From: Aurantimicrobium sp. INA4
GTDB taxonomy: Bacteria > Actinomycetota > Actinomycetes > Actinomycetales > Microbacteriaceae
Assembly (NCBI RefSeq): GCF_027924525.1
Contig: NZ_AP027040.1
Coordinates: forward strand, 806,001-870,000
Reading direction: 5' to 3'
Length of the DNA: 64,000 nucleotides
Below, piece by piece: positions 1-11,190 of the stretch. The translations under genes were made by a program, and so were the position numbers. The notes beneath the pieces are model-generated. The model saw only the letters and a program-made list of their open reading frames with translations, did no database searches and was not told where the DNA came from. Within the stretch, counting starts at the first letter, position 1, and each line of letters starts with the position of its first letter.

Positions 1-387
1 TGTGACCTTACCGTCATCAATCAGGAGAGGATCGCCTGGCTTGACGTCCTGAGGAAGGCCCTTAAAAGTAGTAGAGCTGATCTCCTTATTCCCAACGATG
101 TCTTCAATGGTTATCTTGAAGATGTCGCCTTCGGCGAGGTCGTAGGGTCCAGCTTCAAACTTGCCGAGTCGAATCTTGGGTCCTTGGAGATCAACAAGGA
201 CGGCAACGGGCTTGCCTACATCTTCAGCAGCCTTACGAACGTTGCGGTAAACCTCTTCGTGAACGTCGTAGGAACCGTGTGAGAGGTTCATACGAGCTAC
301 GTCCACTCCAGCTTCGATGATTGACTTCAAGCTTTCATAGCTAGAAGTTGCTGGACCTAAGGTCGCAACGATTTTGGCGCGTCTCAT
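1..387 (-). CDS. pyk: Pyruvate kinase, N-terminal part (gene continues beyond the window edge)
   Basis: Last step of glycolysis: phosphoenolpyruvate plus ADP to pyruvate plus ATP, in the cytoplasm. Only the first 129 codons are inside the window. The translation opens MRRAKIVATLGPATSS and contains GVDVARMNLSHG and DLQGPKIRLG, which are the classic beta-barrel motifs of the family (the Asn-x-Ser-His-Gly substrate loop and the Gly-Pro-Lys-Ile-Arg strand). A stretch typical of the start of the B domain follows. The ATG at 385-387 is the natural start because the family begins with R-x-K-I-V-x-T-x-G-P. It lies 63 bp after gltD on the same strand with a hairpin in between, so it may be read through from gltBD or have its own promoter. 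Family call is very secure. Confidence 0.95.
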   Translation of the reverse strand, partial: MRRAKIVATLGPATSSYESLKSIIEAGVDVARMNLSHGSYDVHEEVYRNVRKAAEDVGKPVAVLVDLQGPKIRLGKFEAGPYDLAEGDIFKITIEDIVGNKEISSTTFKGLPQDVKPGDPLLIDDGKVT

Positions 388-417
388 GAAATGTCTCTTT
401 CGTTTCAGTGGTGCCTG

Positions 418-438
418 GTCGCAGGAGGGAGTTGCGAC
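418..438 (-). terminator. Small hairpin between gltD and pyk
   Basis: A perfect 6-bp inverted repeat (gtcgca / tgcgac) with a 9-nt loop lies 13 nt after the gltD stop. No U-tract follows, so it could be a weak or U-less actinobacterial terminator, an mRNA 3'-end stabiliser, or part of the pyk leader. Confidence 0.3.
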
Positions 439-450
439 ACAACTATCGTA

Positions 451-1908
451 CTAAACCGCGAAGCCGCGGTCTGTGGGTGCTACCGGAGCTGGAAGCAACG
501 TTTCACCTTCAAGGTAGCGGTCAACTGCTGCTGCAGCCGCGCGACCCTCGGCGATAGCCCAGACAATCAGAGATTGTCCGCGCCCAGCATCACCAGCAAC
601 AAAAACTCCAGGTTCTGCGGTTGCATAGTGATCATCACGATTGATGTTTCCACGCTGGTTGAGGCTTACGCTAAGTTCTGAGTTGGCAATGTCACCTTCT
701 GGGCCAGTAAATCCGAGCGCTAGGAGGACCAAATCTGCAGGGATCTCTCTTTCAGTACCCGCCTTAGGAACGCGGGCACCATCGACGAATTCAGTCTCAG
801 CTACTCGTACAGCACGAACATTGCCGTCTTTATCGCCCAAGAACTCAACGGTTGAGACAAGGTACTCACGAGTACCACCCTCTTCGTGTGCACTTGCAAC
901 TTCAAAAAGGTTGGGGAACGTAGGCCACGGTTGAGAATCAGGGCGCTCTGTTGGTGGTTGCTTGCCAATAGCCAAGTTGGTCACCGAAGCTGCCTGGTGA
1001 CGGTGAGCAGTACCTATACAGTCAGCACCGGTGTCACCGCCACCCAAAATTACAACGTGCTTGCCCTGAGCGTGAATCTGGTTAGGAACATCCTGACCAT
1101 CAACTGCACGGTTGGACTGTGCAAGATAATCCATAGCGAAATGAACACCGTTGAGGTCACGACCAGGGATGGGAAGATCACGAGGAACCATGGCTCCCGT
1201 TGCAACCACGACTGCGTCATAACGTTTGCGTAGGTCTTCCCAGGTAATGTCTGTGCCGATGTTGATGCCAGGGCGGAAACGTGTACCTTCTGCTTCCATC
1301 TGCTCTAGACGTCGATCGATGTGGATCTTTTCCATTTTGAAATCCGGAATACCATAACGGAGAAGACCGCCGATCTTTTCGTCACGTTCATACACAGCAA
1401 CTGTGTGACCGGCACGCGTGAGCTGCTGTGCAGCTGCAAGACCTGCAGGTCCTGAGCCAACTACAGCAACAGTTTTACCAGACAGACGTTCTGGAATGAG
1501 AGGTGTAACCCACCCTTCATCGAAGGCCTTATCAATGATGGATACTTCAACCTGTTTGATGGTCACAGCAGGCTGGTTGATGCTCAATACACAGGAAGAT
1601 TCACATGGTGCAGGACACAGGCGTCCAGTGAATTCTGGGAAGTTATTGGTCGCATGAAGGCGATCAATTGCATCTTTGTCATCTCCGCGCCAGGTGAGGT
1701 CATTCCATTCGGGAATGAGGTTGCCTAGAGGGCATCCCTGGTGACAGAACGGAATTCCACAATCCATGCAGCGGCCTGCTTGACGCACTAGCGTTTCACG
1801 ATCACCTGCTTCATAGACCTCTTTCCAGTCCATGAGTCTGATGGGAACGGGGCGACGAGCTGGAAGTTCACGCTGACGAGTGTTTAAGAAACCTTTGGGA
1901 TCAGCCAC
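451..1908 (-). CDS. gltD: Glutamate synthase (NADPH) small subunit
   Basis: Electron-input subunit of NADPH-GOGAT; it takes electrons from NADPH via FAD and 4Fe-4S clusters to the large subunit, which turns glutamine plus 2-oxoglutarate into two glutamates. The 485-residue length is normal. The N-terminal ferredoxin-like part has two cysteine groups, C47-x2-C50-x4-C55-x3-C59 and C98-x3-C102-x3-C106. The FAD-binding GSGPAG is at 151-156 and the NADPH-binding GGGDTG near residue 288, with a C-terminal second FAD motif ([12 protein letters not shown]). Its start overlaps the gltB stop by 8 bp, indicating translational coupling. Related beta-like oxidoreductases exist, but the direct pairing with gltB settles the call. 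Confidence 0.97.
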   Translation of the reverse strand: MADPKGFLNTRQRELPARRPVPIRLMDWKEVYEAGDRETLVRQAGRCMDCGIPFCHQGCPLGNLIPEWNDLTWRGDDKDAIDRLHATNNFPEFTGRLCPAPCESSCVLSINQPAVTIKQVEVSIIDKAFDEGWVTPLIPERLSGKTVAVVGSGPAGLAAAQQLTRAGHTVAVYERDEKIGGLLRYGIPDFKMEKIHIDRRLEQMEAEGTRFRPGINIGTDITWEDLRKRYDAVVVATGAMVPRDLPIPGRDLNGVHFAMDYLAQSNRAVDGQDVPNQIHAQGKHVVILGGGDTGADCIGTAHRHQAASVTNLAIGKQPPTERPDSQPWPTFPNLFEVASAHEEGGTREYLVSTVEFLGDKDGNVRAVRVAETEFVDGARVPKAGTEREIPADLVLLALGFTGPEGDIANSELSVSLNQRGNINRDDHYATAEPGVFVAGDAGRGQSLIVWAIAEGRAAAAAVDRYLEGETLLPAPVAPTDRGFAV

Positions 1909-4900
1909 CGGTCACCTCCATAATTTTTTGCCAGGTTGCATCCCCGTCTGGGTCAATACCTGCTTTCTCAGCATCCTGACGTACTTCTAGTACCGCCGCG
2001 TAATCACGCGGAACAACCTTGGTGAAGTCATTAACGGATTTCTCAAAGTTGGCTAGAAGTGAAGCAGCTCGTGTTGACCCTGTCTCTGCAAGATGAGATT
2101 CGAGGATGTCCTTGAGGATTTCTGCATCTGCGCTTCCCAACTTCTCTAAACGAAGCTCGCCAGAACCAAGCGAATCTGCATTGACTTTATAGGGGTCTAG
2201 TGAATGTACGTAGGCAGTGCCACCAGACATGCCAGCGCCGAGGTTGCGACCCGTAGAACCGAGAATGACGGCAAGTCCACCGGTCATGTATTCAAGCGCG
2301 TGGTCCCCCACCCCCTCGGCAACAGCGGTTGCACCAGAGTTACGAACCAAGAAGCGTTCACCAACAAGACCGCTGATAAAGATAGAACCGCTGGTAGCGC
2401 CATAACCAATAACGTTTCCAGCAATAACGTTCTCTTCCGGAGCAAACGTTGCGGAAGGTGAAGGCTTCACAACGATAGTGCCGCCAGAAAGTCCCTTACC
2501 TACGTAATCGTTTGAGTCTCCAACCAAGCGCAAGGTGATTCCTGCAGGAACGAAGGCTCCGAAAGACTGCCCAGCTGTACCGGTTAGCGTGATGTCAATA
2601 GTTCCATGTGGCAATGCGTCCTGACCATACTTTTTGGTCAGTTCATGACCTAGCATGGTCCCCACAGCACGTTCTGTATTGCGGATAGGAAGCTCTATCG
2701 AGACAGGCTTGCCCTCAGACAATGCAGCACGAGACAGGTTAATGAGCTCGATGTCGAAGTGTTCTTCGAGTTCGTGGTCCTGTGCACGTGCACGGATACG
2801 AGGTTCATCTGCAAGGAACTTTGGTCCAACAAGAATGGGCTCAAGGTCTAGACCCTCAGACTTCCAGTGTTCAACTGCATCATTGACATTCAAGAGATCA
2901 TTACGACCAATGATTTCGTCAAGGCTGCGATATCCCAGCTCTGCAAGGTATTCACGAACTTCCTGAGCGATGAACTCAAAGAAGTTAACCACGAACTCTG
3001 GCTTACCCGTGAAGCGTGCACGTAGCTCAGGGTTCTGTGTTGCAACACCCACAGGGCAGGTGTCTAGGTGACACACGCGCATCATGATGCAGCCAGAGAC
3101 CACAAGAGGAGCAGTTGCGAAACCAAACTCTTCAGCACCCAGGAGTGCAGCAACAATAACGTCCCGGCCGGTCTTGAGCTGACCATCTACCTGAACGGAT
3201 ACGCGGTCACGCATACCGTTGAGCATGAGGGTCTGCTGTGCCTCTGCAAGCCCCAGCTCCCACGGCGTTCCAGCGTGCTTGAGAGAGTTCAGTGGGCTTG
3301 CGCCTGTACCACCGTCGTGTCCTGAAATCAGAATGACGTCAGCAAGGGCCTTAGAAACACCTGCAGCAACAGCACCAATACCGGACTGGCTTACAAGCTT
3401 CACATGCACGCGAGCAGCGGGGTTAGCGCGCTTCACATCGAAGATCAATTGCTTGAGGTCTTCAATGGAGTAAATGTCGTGATGTGGAGGTGGAGAAATC
3501 AGACCGACGCCGGCGGTTGCGTGACGTGTGCGCGCAATCCAAGGGTAAACCTTGTTGTTGGGTAGCTGTCCTCCTTCACCAGGCTTAGCACCTTGTGCCA
3601 TCTTGATCTGAATGTCATCAGCGTGAGTGAGATACATGCTGGTGACACCAAAACGACCAGAAGCAACCTGCTTGATGGCAGAACGGCGTGTGGGGTCAAG
3701 AAGACGGGCAACGTCTTCACCACCCTCACCGGTGTTGCTCTTGGCACCAATAGAGTTCATCGCAATAGCGAGTGTCTCGTGAGCCTCAGGTGAAATCGAG
3801 CCATAGCTCATCGCACCAGTTGAGAAGCGTTTCACGATTGACTCAACTGATTCAACTTCATCGAGAGGCACAGGGTTACGCTTGCCTGTTTCGAGGGTGA
3901 AGAGACCTCGAAGGGTCATCAGTTCACGAGTCTGATCGTCGACCAGCTTGGTGTACTCACGGAATGTGTCGAAACGACGTTCACGTGTGGAGTGCTGAAG
4001 CTTGAACACAGTTTCAGGGTTGAACAAGTGCGGTGCTCCATCGCGACGCCACTGGAATTCGCCACCAGTGGTCAAACGCTCAGTTGTCAGCGGCGCACCA
4101 TCGGAGGGGTAGGCAGAAGCATGGCGAGCAAGGTTTTCAGCAGCAATAACATCGATGCCCACTCCCCCAAGCTTGCTGTTGGTTCCAGTGAAGTACTGGT
4201 CAACAAATTCCTGAGAGAGACCAACTGCTTCGAAGGTCTGCGCGCCGGTGTAGGACGAGACGGTTGAAATACCCATCTTCGACATCACCTTCAGAACACC
4301 CTTACCGAGTGCCTTGATGACGTTCTTGGTTGCCTTCTCCGTCGTCACACCCGTGATGAATTCATCACGGACTAATTGCTCGCACGTTTCCATCGCGAGG
4401 TAGGGGTTGACAGCAGAAGCACCATAACCCAGCAATACAGCGACATGGTGAACTTCACGAACGTCACCGGCTTCAACAACAATGCCAACTTTGGTGCGGT
4501 TTTCAGTACGAATCAGGTGGTGATGAACCGTCGAAACCATCATCAAGGATGGAATGGGGGCCATATCTGAGTTCGAGTCACGGTCAGAAAGCACGATGAA
4601 CTTGATGCCCTGAGCAATTGCCTCATCTACTTCTTCACAGAGCTGCGCTAGGCGCTTCTCCATGGCACGAGGACCCTTGTTGACTTTGTAGAGTCCCTTG
4701 AGTTTGATTCCTTCACGGGCACCGTTCTTTCCGCGAATGTGGAGAACCTTTGCCAGTTGATCGTTATCAATCACAGGGAAATCGAGAACAACCTGTTCGG
4801 TGTGCTCGGGACCAGCAGCGAGCAAGTTTCGCTCGGGACCCAGACCCAACTTCAGGCTGGTCACTACTTCTTCACGAATGGAGTCAAGAGGCGGGTTGGT

Positions 4901-6463
4901 TACTTGAGCAAACTGCTGAACAAAGTAATCGAAAAGTAAACGTGGACGAGAAGAAAGAACAGCAATAGGAGTATCTGTTCCCATAGCACCGAGAGGCTCT
5001 GCACCGGTTTTTGCCATAGGAGCAAGCATGATGCGGAGTTCTTCTTCGGTGTATCCGAAAGTGCGCTGACGACGAATAACCGAGCTACGGGTGTGAGCAA
5101 TGTGCTCACGCTCGGGGAGTTCTTCGAGGTCAATACGCGACTGGTCAATCCATTCCTGCCAAGGACCAGAAGCGGCGAGCTCGCTCTTGATTTCATCATC
5201 GGAGATGATGCGACCTGCAACGGTGTCAACGAGCAACATCTTGCCTGGCTGCAAACGACCCTTTTGAACCACCTTTGCGGGGTCAACGTCGTAAACGCCA
5301 ATTTCAGAACCCACGACAATGAGACCGTCATCGGTAACAAGGTAACGTCCAGGGCGCAAACCGTTACGGTCCAGCGTTGCTCCGACAAGAGAACCGTCAG
5401 TAAAGCAGATTGCTGCAGGACCATCCCAAGGCTCCATCAAGGAGGAGTGGTACTCGTAGAACGCACGACGTGTGGGATCCATATCTGGCTGGTTTTCCCA
5501 TGCCTCGGGAACCATCATCATGATGGCGTGAGGAAGTGAACGGCCAGCCAAAGTGAGAAGTTCAACTACCTCGTCGAAAGATGCACTGTCCGAAGCGCCA
5601 GGGGTGCATATAGGAAGTAAATCCTTCATGTCGCCAAGGAGTTCGGACTCTAACTGCGACTGACGGGCACGCATCCAGTTACGGTTTCCCTGAACAGTGT
5701 TGATTTCACCGTTGTGACAGATGAAACGGAAGGGGTGTGCCAGCGGCCACGAGGGGAAGGTGTTCGTGGAATAACGAGAGTGCACCAGAGCGAGAGTGGA
5801 AGCAAAACGCACATCACTGAGATCAGGATAGAAAGGCTCCAGCTGCAAGGTGGTAACCATGCCCTTGTAAACAAGGGTGCGCGAAGACAAAGATGCAAAA
5901 TAGATTTCACATTCACGTTCAACGCGCTTGCGTAAACGGTAAATCAGGCGGTCCAGTTCGATGCCGGAACGGTCTCCTGAAGAAGATGTCACGAAAGCCT
6001 GTTCAATAGCAGGCATCGCTTCACGTGCGAGCTTTCCGAGGTTCTCAGGAGCAGTTGGAACAACACGCCACCCTAAAACCTTGAGTCCTTCGCTGTGTGC
6101 AATTTCAGCAAAGCGAGCTTGAATCGCTGCTCGTTCGGATTCTTTCAAAGGAAGAAATGCATTACCAACGGCATAAGTACCAGCAGAAGGAAGCTCGAAG
6201 TCAACGACTTCACGCAAGAACGCATCAGGAATCTGAGTCAAAATACCGGCCCCGTCACCAGTACCAGCATCAGATCCAACAGCACCTCGGTGCTCGAGGT
6301 TACGAAGAGAACTCAATGCGACATCAATGATGTCGTGCCCAGGAATGCCTCGCAAAGTGGCGACCATGGCTAAACCACAGGCGTCTTTCTCTAGTGCGGG
6401 GTCATAAAGACCTTGGGCAGTGGGTGCTAATGAAAAGCGTTGATGGGGAGTCGCTAGCGACAT
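1901..6463 (-). CDS. gltB: Glutamate synthase (NADPH) large subunit
   Basis: Catalytic subunit of GOGAT, central to ammonium assimilation with glutamine synthetase. At 1520 residues it has full family length. The first residues are a propeptide: the catalytic N-terminal cysteine is C29 in DACGLAMV, exposed after cleavage. Then come the class II glutaminase domain (to about 430), the central domain, the FMN-binding synthase barrel with the cysteine cluster CHLDTCPVG near residue 1150 for the 3Fe-4S centre, and the C-terminal GxGxG beta-helix domain. The start at 6463 has a strong SD (GGAGGG) and an in-frame stop 24 nt upstream. It is preceded by a 178-bp spacer after lgt, the longest gap in this part of the window, so it probably has its own control region. 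Confidence 0.98.
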   Translation of the reverse strand: MSLATPHQRFSLAPTAQGLYDPALEKDACGLAMVATLRGIPGHDIIDVALSSLRNLEHRGAVGSDAGTGDGAGILTQIPDAFLREVVDFELPSAGTYAVGNAFLPLKESERAAIQARFAEIAHSEGLKVLGWRVVPTAPENLGKLAREAMPAIEQAFVTSSSGDRSGIELDRLIYRLRKRVERECEIYFASLSSRTLVYKGMVTTLQLEPFYPDLSDVRFASTLALVHSRYSTNTFPSWPLAHPFRFICHNGEINTVQGNRNWMRARQSQLESELLGDMKDLLPICTPGASDSASFDEVVELLTLAGRSLPHAIMMMVPEAWENQPDMDPTRRAFYEYHSSLMEPWDGPAAICFTDGSLVGATLDRNGLRPGRYLVTDDGLIVVGSEIGVYDVDPAKVVQKGRLQPGKMLLVDTVAGRIISDDEIKSELAASGPWQEWIDQSRIDLEELPEREHIAHTRSSVIRRQRTFGYTEEELRIMLAPMAKTGAEPLGAMGTDTPIAVLSSRPRLLFDYFVQQFAQVTNPPLDSIREEVVTSLKLGLGPERNLLAAGPEHTEQVVLDFPVIDNDQLAKVLHIRGKNGAREGIKLKGLYKVNKGPRAMEKRLAQLCEEVDEAIAQGIKFIVLSDRDSNSDMAPIPSLMMVSTVHHHLIRTENRTKVGIVVEAGDVREVHHVAVLLGYGASAVNPYLAMETCEQLVRDEFITGVTTEKATKNVIKALGKGVLKVMSKMGISTVSSYTGAQTFEAVGLSQEFVDQYFTGTNSKLGGVGIDVIAAENLARHASAYPSDGAPLTTERLTTGGEFQWRRDGAPHLFNPETVFKLQHSTRERRFDTFREYTKLVDDQTRELMTLRGLFTLETGKRNPVPLDEVESVESIVKRFSTGAMSYGSISPEAHETLAIAMNSIGAKSNTGEGGEDVARLLDPTRRSAIKQVASGRFGVTSMYLTHADDIQIKMAQGAKPGEGGQLPNNKVYPWIARTRHATAGVGLISPPPHHDIYSIEDLKQLIFDVKRANPAARVHVKLVSQSGIGAVAAGVSKALADVILISGHDGGTGASPLNSLKHAGTPWELGLAEAQQTLMLNGMRDRVSVQVDGQLKTGRDVIVAALLGAEEFGFATAPLVVSGCIMMRVCHLDTCPVGVATQNPELRARFTGKPEFVVNFFEFIAQEVREYLAELGYRSLDEIIGRNDLLNVNDAVEHWKSEGLDLEPILVGPKFLADEPRIRARAQDHELEEHFDIELINLSRAALSEGKPVSIELPIRNTERAVGTMLGHELTKKYGQDALPHGTIDITLTGTAGQSFGAFVPAGITLRLVGDSNDYVGKGLSGGTIVVKPSPSATFAPEENVIAGNVIGYGATSGSIFISGLVGERFLVRNSGATAVAEGVGDHALEYMTGGLAVILGSTGRNLGAGMSGGTAYVHSLDPYKVNADSLGSGELRLEKLGSADAEILKDILESHLAETGSTRAASLLANFEKSVNDFTKVVPRDYAAVLEVRQDAEKAGIDPDGDATWQKIMEVTGG

Positions 6464-6467
6464 GGAA

Positions 6468-6497
6468 CCCTCCTCTCGAAACCGTTAATCGGGAGGG
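6468..6497 (-). promoter_or_regulatory. Inverted repeat that could mask the gltB ribosome binding site
   Basis: On the coding strand CCCTCC (6497-6492) is complementary to the gltB Shine-Dalgarno GGAGGG (6473-6468), with an 18-nt loop that holds a small inner CCG/CGG stem. If formed, the hairpin hides the ribosome binding site a few bases before the ATG. This is seen directly as sequence complementarity; a regulatory role is inference. The remaining 140 nt of the lgt-gltB spacer (6498-6641) show only short hairpins and two tiny reading frames; I recognise no known riboswitch. Confidence 0.4.
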
Positions 6498-6641
6498 ACA
6501 ACGTTGGCCCTTAAGTCATCAGGAATAGTGGAACGTGGGAGTTTGTCGCTCGTGGGAACTTCCTTGCCGCTTGTGGCGGGGCGAAGTGTCGAAGTTACAT
6601 CGATAACGGGGGCATCTTTGCCCGGATCCGACTGAAATAAC

Positions 6642-7502
6642 TTACTTATCCAACTTTACAGCAGGACCACCCTCTACGTAGACACTGGGCTCTTTACCCG
6701 AGTGCCGACGGTTCTGAATGAAAATAATCAACACACCGACTAATACAGCAAGGAGGGCCGCCCACACATTGGTACGGATAGAGAAGAACGTTTCGCTCGA
6801 ATCTAGGCGATATGTCTCGAAAACAGATCTACCAATCCCATACCAAATCAAATACACACCAAATGCTTTACCCCAACGAAGGTAGAACTTGCTTTCGAGT
6901 GCAAGGATGACAAACACTCCCAACAGATTCCACAGAATTTCATAGAGAAACATCGGGTGGAACAAGGTGCCTTCGGGCAATCCAACAGGGAATGCTGGGT
7001 TGGTTGATTCGATTTCAAGGCCCCACGGCAACGTGGTGGGCTGACCGAAAAGTTCATGGTTAAAGTAGTTTCCTAAACGGCCAGTTGCTTGTGCAATCAA
7101 CATCGCAGGTGCAAGTGCGTCTGCGAATGACCAGAAACGAATACCGGTTTGCTTACAGCCGATCCACGCTCCAACTGCTCCACCCAAGAGTGAGCCGAAG
7201 ATAGCGTTTCCACCTTCCCAGATATAGAAGACTTTCATCAGGTCTGCACCCTCATAAAAATAGTCAGCGGGGTGGGTGAAGACGTGATAAAAACGAGCGC
7301 CAATGATCCCTAAGGGCACTGCCCACAAGATGATGTCTAGGACAACACCTCGTTCAGCGCCACGCTTGGTAAGGCGCGCATCTGTAATCCACGCTGCCAA
7401 GGCAATGCCGGCAAGAATACACAGCGCATAAATGTGAATGCGAAGTAGACCTAGCTCGAAATATTGAATCGAGGGACTTGGAATACTCGTAATCAGATGC
7501 AC
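6642..7502 (-). CDS. lgt: Phosphatidylglycerol--prolipoprotein diacylglyceryl transferase
   Basis: Integral membrane enzyme that transfers diacylglycerol from phosphatidylglycerol to the lipobox cysteine of prolipoproteins. The 286-residue protein has about seven hydrophobic segments, the GGNAIFGSLLGG loop at 97-108 and the Lgt signature GRLGNYFNHE at 141-150. The C-terminus is short and polar, without the long charged tail found in some actinobacteria. The start is a GTG at 7502, 33 nt after the trpA stop; there is no convincing Shine-Dalgarno, so the exact start is less certain than the function. Position after trpA and before gltB is the usual actinobacterial order. Confidence 0.96.
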   Translation of the reverse strand: MHLITSIPSPSIQYFELGLLRIHIYALCILAGIALAAWITDARLTKRGAERGVVLDIILWAVPLGIIGARFYHVFTHPADYFYEGADLMKVFYIWEGGNAIFGSLLGGAVGAWIGCKQTGIRFWSFADALAPAMLIAQATGRLGNYFNHELFGQPTTLPWGLEIESTNPAFPVGLPEGTLFHPMFLYEILWNLLGVFVILALESKFYLRWGKAFGVYLIWYGIGRSVFETYRLDSSETFFSIRTNVWAALLAVLVGVLIIFIQNRRHSGKEPSVYVEGGPAVKLDK

Positions 7503-7535
7503 AGTGCCAGTTTAGGTTGGAAAGAGAGCAAGAGG

Positions 7536-8303
7536 TTATTTCCCTCGAGCGAGTTCTTCTGCAACGGATCGAAGTGAATCAATACCTCCATCGTTGAGAG
7601 ACTTGACAAGAGCAGAACCTACTATCGCACCATCGCCGTAAGCCAAAACCTCACTCACTTGGGCACCGTTCGAAATGCCTACGCCGACGCCGACATGGGT
7701 AGCTCCAACTGTGCGAAGACGTGCAACAAGAGATTTCGCAGCTACATCTACGTCTTGACGAGCACCAGTAATACCCATCGTTGAAACCGCATAAACAAAA
7801 CCTCGACTGTTCTGTACCGCCTGTGCAAGACGTTCATCTGTGGAGGACGGAGCTGCCAAGAACACGCGATCTAGGTCATACTTTTCTGCAGCAGCAAGCC
7901 ACTCTCCTGCTTCATCTGGGATGAGGTCGGGAGTAATAAGACCCGCACCACCAGCAGCAGCAAGATCAGACGCAAACTTGTCCACGCCATATTGAATAAC
8001 CGGGTTGAAATAGGTCATCAATAGAACAGGAATATCAACACGAGCGGTGATTTGCTTCACTGCTTCGATGGCTTGGGGCAATTTGAATCCGTTTGCCAAA
8101 GCAACCTGAGTAGCTTCCTGAATGACCAAACCATCCATGACAGGATCAGAATAAGGAACACCCAACTCGAGGACGTCTACACCACTTTCGACGAGAGCTA
8201 CTGCAGCTTCAATACTGTCTTCAAGGGTGGGGAAACCTACAGGAAGGTAGCCAATCAGCACCTTGCCTTTAGCGGAGATAGCTGCTTCAACCTTGGAACT
8301 CAT
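7536..8303 (-). CDS. trpA: Tryptophan synthase alpha chain
   Basis: Cleaves indole-3-glycerol phosphate to indole and glyceraldehyde 3-phosphate; indole passes by tunnel to TrpB. 255 residues, a normal TIM-barrel length. The catalytic Glu is E46 in [10 protein letters not shown] and the catalytic Asp is D53 in the same motif. The phosphate-binding glycines are in [12 protein letters not shown] near the C-terminus. The ATG overlaps the trpB stop by 4 bp, matching the one-to-one stoichiometry of the alpha2beta2 complex. Confidence 0.98.
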   Translation of the reverse strand: MSSKVEAAISAKGKVLIGYLPVGFPTLEDSIEAAVALVESGVDVLELGVPYSDPVMDGLVIQEATQVALANGFKLPQAIEAVKQITARVDIPVLLMTYFNPVIQYGVDKFASDLAAAGGAGLITPDLIPDEAGEWLAAAEKYDLDRVFLAAPSSTDERLAQAVQNSRGFVYAVSTMGITGARQDVDVAAKSLVARLRTVGATHVGVGVGISNGAQVSEVLAYGDGAIVGSALVKSLNDGGIDSLRSVAEELARGK

Positions 8304-9505
8304 GCTGCTCCCCCATCGAGAATGCCGAAGTACTTAGCAGCAGTTTCCATATCTTTGTCTCCGCGACCAGAATTATTCACCAAAATTATCGCATCAGGAC
8401 CAAGCTCTTTACCTAGCTGCAGAGCACCTGCAAGGCCGTGTGCAGTTTCGATAGCGGGAATGATGCCTTCCGTGCGAGCTAAGAGACGCAACGCATCCAT
8501 AGCCTCAGCATCTGTAATGGGGCGATAGTGTGCGCGACCAATGTCGTTCAACCAGGAATGCTCAGGTCCAACACCGGGATAGTCCAAACCGGCAGAGATG
8601 GAGTGAGACTCAATTGTCTGTCCATCTTCGTCTTGGAGCATGTAGGAACGAGCACCGTGTAGAACACCGGGGCGACCCTTGGTGATCGTTGCAGCGTGTT
8701 TAGGTGTGTCTACACCGCGACCCGCTGCTTCAAAACCATATAGGCCAACCGTGGGGTCGTCTAGGAACGCATGGAAGATACCTATGGCGTTTGAACCACC
8801 ACCAACGCAAGCAGCGACAGCGGTAGGAAGTTGTCCAGTGATATCAAGCATCTGTTCACGAGCTTCTTCACCAATAATCTTGTGGAAATCACGGACCATG
8901 ACTGGGAACGGGTGAGGTCCAGCTACAGTACCAAGCAAATAGTGAGTGGTGTCCACGTTGGCAACCCAGTCACGAAGTGCCTCATTGATGGCATCTTTGA
9001 GCGTGCGAGAACCGGTGGTGACCGGAATGACTGTGGCGCCGAGAAGACGCATACGGGCGACATTGAGCGCCTGACGTTCAGTGTCAACTTCACCCATGTA
9101 GACAACACATTCCAGACCAAAAAGGGCAGCTGCAGTGGCGCTGGCAACACCATGCTGGCCTGCACCGGTTTCTGCAATAATGCGTGTCTTTCCCAATCGC
9201 TTTGCTAAGAGGGCTTGCCCCAAAACATTGTTGATTTTGTGACTGCCAGTGTGGTTGAGATCTTCGCGCTTGAGGAATATACGAGCTCCCCCGGCGTGCT
9301 CCGCAAAACGAGGAACTTCCGTAATGATGGAAGGTCGACCGGTATAGGTGCGGTGAAGATCCGCTAATTCCTTCTGAAAACCGGGGTCAAATTTGGCAAG
9401 TTCATAGGCTACTGAAAGCTCATCCAGTGCAGCGATGAGTGATTCGGGAACAAAGCGTCCGCCGTATTCACCAAAGTAAGGACCAAGTTCATCGCGAAGA
9501 GCCAT
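8300..9505 (-). CDS. trpB: Tryptophan synthase beta chain
   Basis: PLP enzyme that condenses indole with L-serine to tryptophan. 401 residues. The PLP-binding lysine is K90 in HTGSHKINN; the phosphate loop GGGSNAIG lies near residue 230; the opening [12 protein letters not shown] is the TrpB1-type N-terminus that contacts TrpA, so this is the canonical and not the TrpB2-type enzyme. It sits head to tail with trpC with no gap, and with trpA by a 4-bp overlap. Confidence 0.98.
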   Translation of the reverse strand: MALRDELGPYFGEYGGRFVPESLIAALDELSVAYELAKFDPGFQKELADLHRTYTGRPSIITEVPRFAEHAGGARIFLKREDLNHTGSHKINNVLGQALLAKRLGKTRIIAETGAGQHGVASATAAALFGLECVVYMGEVDTERQALNVARMRLLGATVIPVTTGSRTLKDAINEALRDWVANVDTTHYLLGTVAGPHPFPVMVRDFHKIIGEEAREQMLDITGQLPTAVAACVGGGSNAIGIFHAFLDDPTVGLYGFEAAGRGVDTPKHAATITKGRPGVLHGARSYMLQDEDGQTIESHSISAGLDYPGVGPEHSWLNDIGRAHYRPITDAEAMDALRLLARTEGIIPAIETAHGLAGALQLGKELGPDAIILVNNSGRGDKDMETAAKYFGILDGGAA

Positions 9506-10276
9506 TTATACCGCCAGGAAGGATTGGAGGGTTGCTGCAGGGTCAGAGGTGACGAGAGCTTCACCTACGAGCACGACGTCAGCACCTGCGTCTCGATAGT
9601 GCTGAACATCTGTTGCGTTTCGTACTGCTGATTCTGCCACTTTGATGACGCCAGCAGGAATCTCGCCAACGAGTGAAGCAAAGAGATCTCTATCAAGCTC
9701 AAAGGTATTTAAGTTTCGCGCATTAACACCAATCAACTTCGCATCAATATCTAGCGCACGATGAAGTTCTTCACGTGAGTGTGTCTCGACCAATACGGTA
9801 AGGCCCAAAGAGAGAGCGAACGCGTTCAATTCGGCCAGAAGTTCTTGATCTAGTGCAGCAACAATGAGCAGAACAAGATCAGCTCCAGCAGCACGAGCTT
9901 CGAGGATTTGATATTTTTCGGCAATGAAGTCTTTACGCAAGACAGGAACAGAAACCTCGGCTCTGACAGCACGCAGATCATGAAGAGTTCCCTTAAATTT
10001 CCGGCCTTCTGTCAAGACACTGATAGTAGAAGCGCCATTGGCAGCGTAAGTGCGTGCAAGTGCAGCGGGATCAGATATTGGGGCAAGGTCGCCACGAGAT
10101 GGACTTGCTCTTTTTACTTCAGCAATCACTTTGATGTGATCGCTAGGTGCAAGAAATTCAAGACCATTCAGTGCAGGAGTCTGCGCTAATGCTGCTGCTT
10201 CAACTTGTGCAAAGGATACAAATTCACGCCGTGCAGCCGCGTCAGCCAGTGCACCAGCTGTCAGGTCGGACAGCAT
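9506..10276 (-). CDS. trpC: Indole-3-glycerol phosphate synthase
   Basis: Ring-closing decarboxylase of the tryptophan pathway. 256 residues, a single TIM barrel with no fused TrpF domain. The signature AEVKRASPSRG holds the catalytic lysine; LRKDF and LIGVNARNLNTF are the other family strands. The start ATG directly abuts the stop of the small upstream PAAW protein. TrpF activity must come from elsewhere, for example the bifunctional PriA/HisA isomerase known in actinobacteria; that is inference. Confidence 0.97.
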   Translation of the reverse strand: MLSDLTAGALADAAARREFVSFAQVEAAALAQTPALNGLEFLAPSDHIKVIAEVKRASPSRGDLAPISDPAALARTYAANGASTISVLTEGRKFKGTLHDLRAVRAEVSVPVLRKDFIAEKYQILEARAAGADLVLLIVAALDQELLAELNAFALSLGLTVLVETHSREELHRALDIDAKLIGVNARNLNTFELDRDLFASLVGEIPAGVIKVAESAVRNATDVQHYRDAGADVVLVGEALVTSDPAATLQSFLAV

Positions 10277-10513
10277 TTAGTAGTGGTGTGGCTTGGGGGT
10301 GAACTTAGGACCGTTCACACCATAACCAAGCTTTGCCAGAAGGAATCCAAGTCCCCATCCGACAAAAATTCCGACGGCAGAAGCCCAGACAAGCCATTCA
10401 ATCGCGAGGAAGAATGCGGTTGTCCCAATGACAAAAAATACCAACATGGTAATTACAGCGGTCCATGCTGCGGGCGAGTTGCCCTCTCCTGGATCAGCGA
10501 TGTCGTTGCTCAT
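10277..10513 (-). CDS. Small membrane protein of the HGxxPAAW type (DUF6704)
   Basis: A 78-residue protein with two hydrophobic segments around an Ala/Trp-rich hairpin. Near its start it has the sequence GEGNSPAAWTAV, which matches the HGxxPAAW signature of a small actinobacterial family found beside trp genes, although the His is replaced by Glu here. The ATG at 10513 is chosen over the ATG 30 nt upstream because it has GAGGAG at the right distance. Function unknown; position inside the trp operon suggests a role linked to tryptophan metabolism or only co-expression. Confidence 0.75.
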   Translation of the reverse strand: MSNDIADPGEGNSPAAWTAVITMLVFFVIGTTAFFLAIEWLVWASAVGIFVGWGLGFLLAKLGYGVNGPKFTPKPHHY

Positions 10514-10545
10514 GTCACTCCTCAGTAAAAACTTCACTCCCAATT

Positions 10546-11190
10546 CTAGTTGATAGTTGGGTCGATTCCGTGGCTCAACGAGTCCCAGGCATCAATATTT
10601 ACCGAGGAAGTATCTTTGTTTTCTCCGACAGTGCTCTGTCGAGGCTTTGCTTGTAAAGAATCTGAGCTGCTTGGGTCAACTCTGTCAAACTTTCGACTAC
10701 CGGTACCCCATTTACCTGCGGTGAACACAATGATGATTCCCAAAGGGACAAGAAGGATTCCTGCAACTACGGAAATACCCGGCCAAGCCGTTAACCAAGA
10801 TGAAAGAACGAAAGTCCGTAACGTTTCAATGTCGCTGATTGCACTCAACGAAGTCAGCAATGGTGCTGCTGCAAGAACTGGGTCAGTCCAGGCAGAAAGG
10901 CTGATAAACACAACAGCGATGCCAAGTCCCAAGAGCAAAACACCCAGTATTCGACGAATGACAACTGATGACAGTGCAAGCGCTGCGGTAATTGCAAAGC
11001 CAGCTAGTCCAAATGCGCTCAAACCTGGTGCGGCTATCTGACCGGATACTGCCAGACCCTCAGAATTCTCAGTTGGAAAGGTAACTTCAAGGAAAAACCA
11101 TGTTTGTGACCAGCTAATCAGAATTGCTGCTGACAGGACGAAAGCCGCAAACAGAGAGTATGTCTTGAACTTTCGGTAGTTCATGGTCAC
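10546..11190 (-). CDS. Trp biosynthesis-associated membrane protein (TIGR02234-like)
   Basis: A 214-residue protein with about four hydrophobic segments in the first 165 residues (the first near 13-30, then pairs around 57-95 and 135-160) and a polar, low-complexity C-terminal tail. Length, topology and location directly after trpE match the actinobacterial 'Trp biosynthesis associated, transmembrane protein' family. Its start overlaps the trpE stop by 4 bp. The biochemical role is unknown. A second ATG two codons in is possible. Confidence 0.75.
   Translation of the reverse strand: MTMNYRKFKTYSLFAAFVLSAAILISWSQTWFFLEVTFPTENSEGLAVSGQIAAPGLSAFGLAGFAITAALALSSVVIRRILGVLLLGLGIAVVFISLSAWTDPVLAAAPLLTSLSAISDIETLRTFVLSSWLTAWPGISVVAGILLVPLGIIIVFTAGKWGTGSRKFDRVDPSSSDSLQAKPRQSTVGENKDTSSVNIDAWDSLSHGIDPTIN

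Noticed and set aside
6498..6641. Glutamine riboswitch (glnA RNA type) before gltB
   Set aside because: I looked for the conserved core and found only loose resemblance; the pairing and order do not match.
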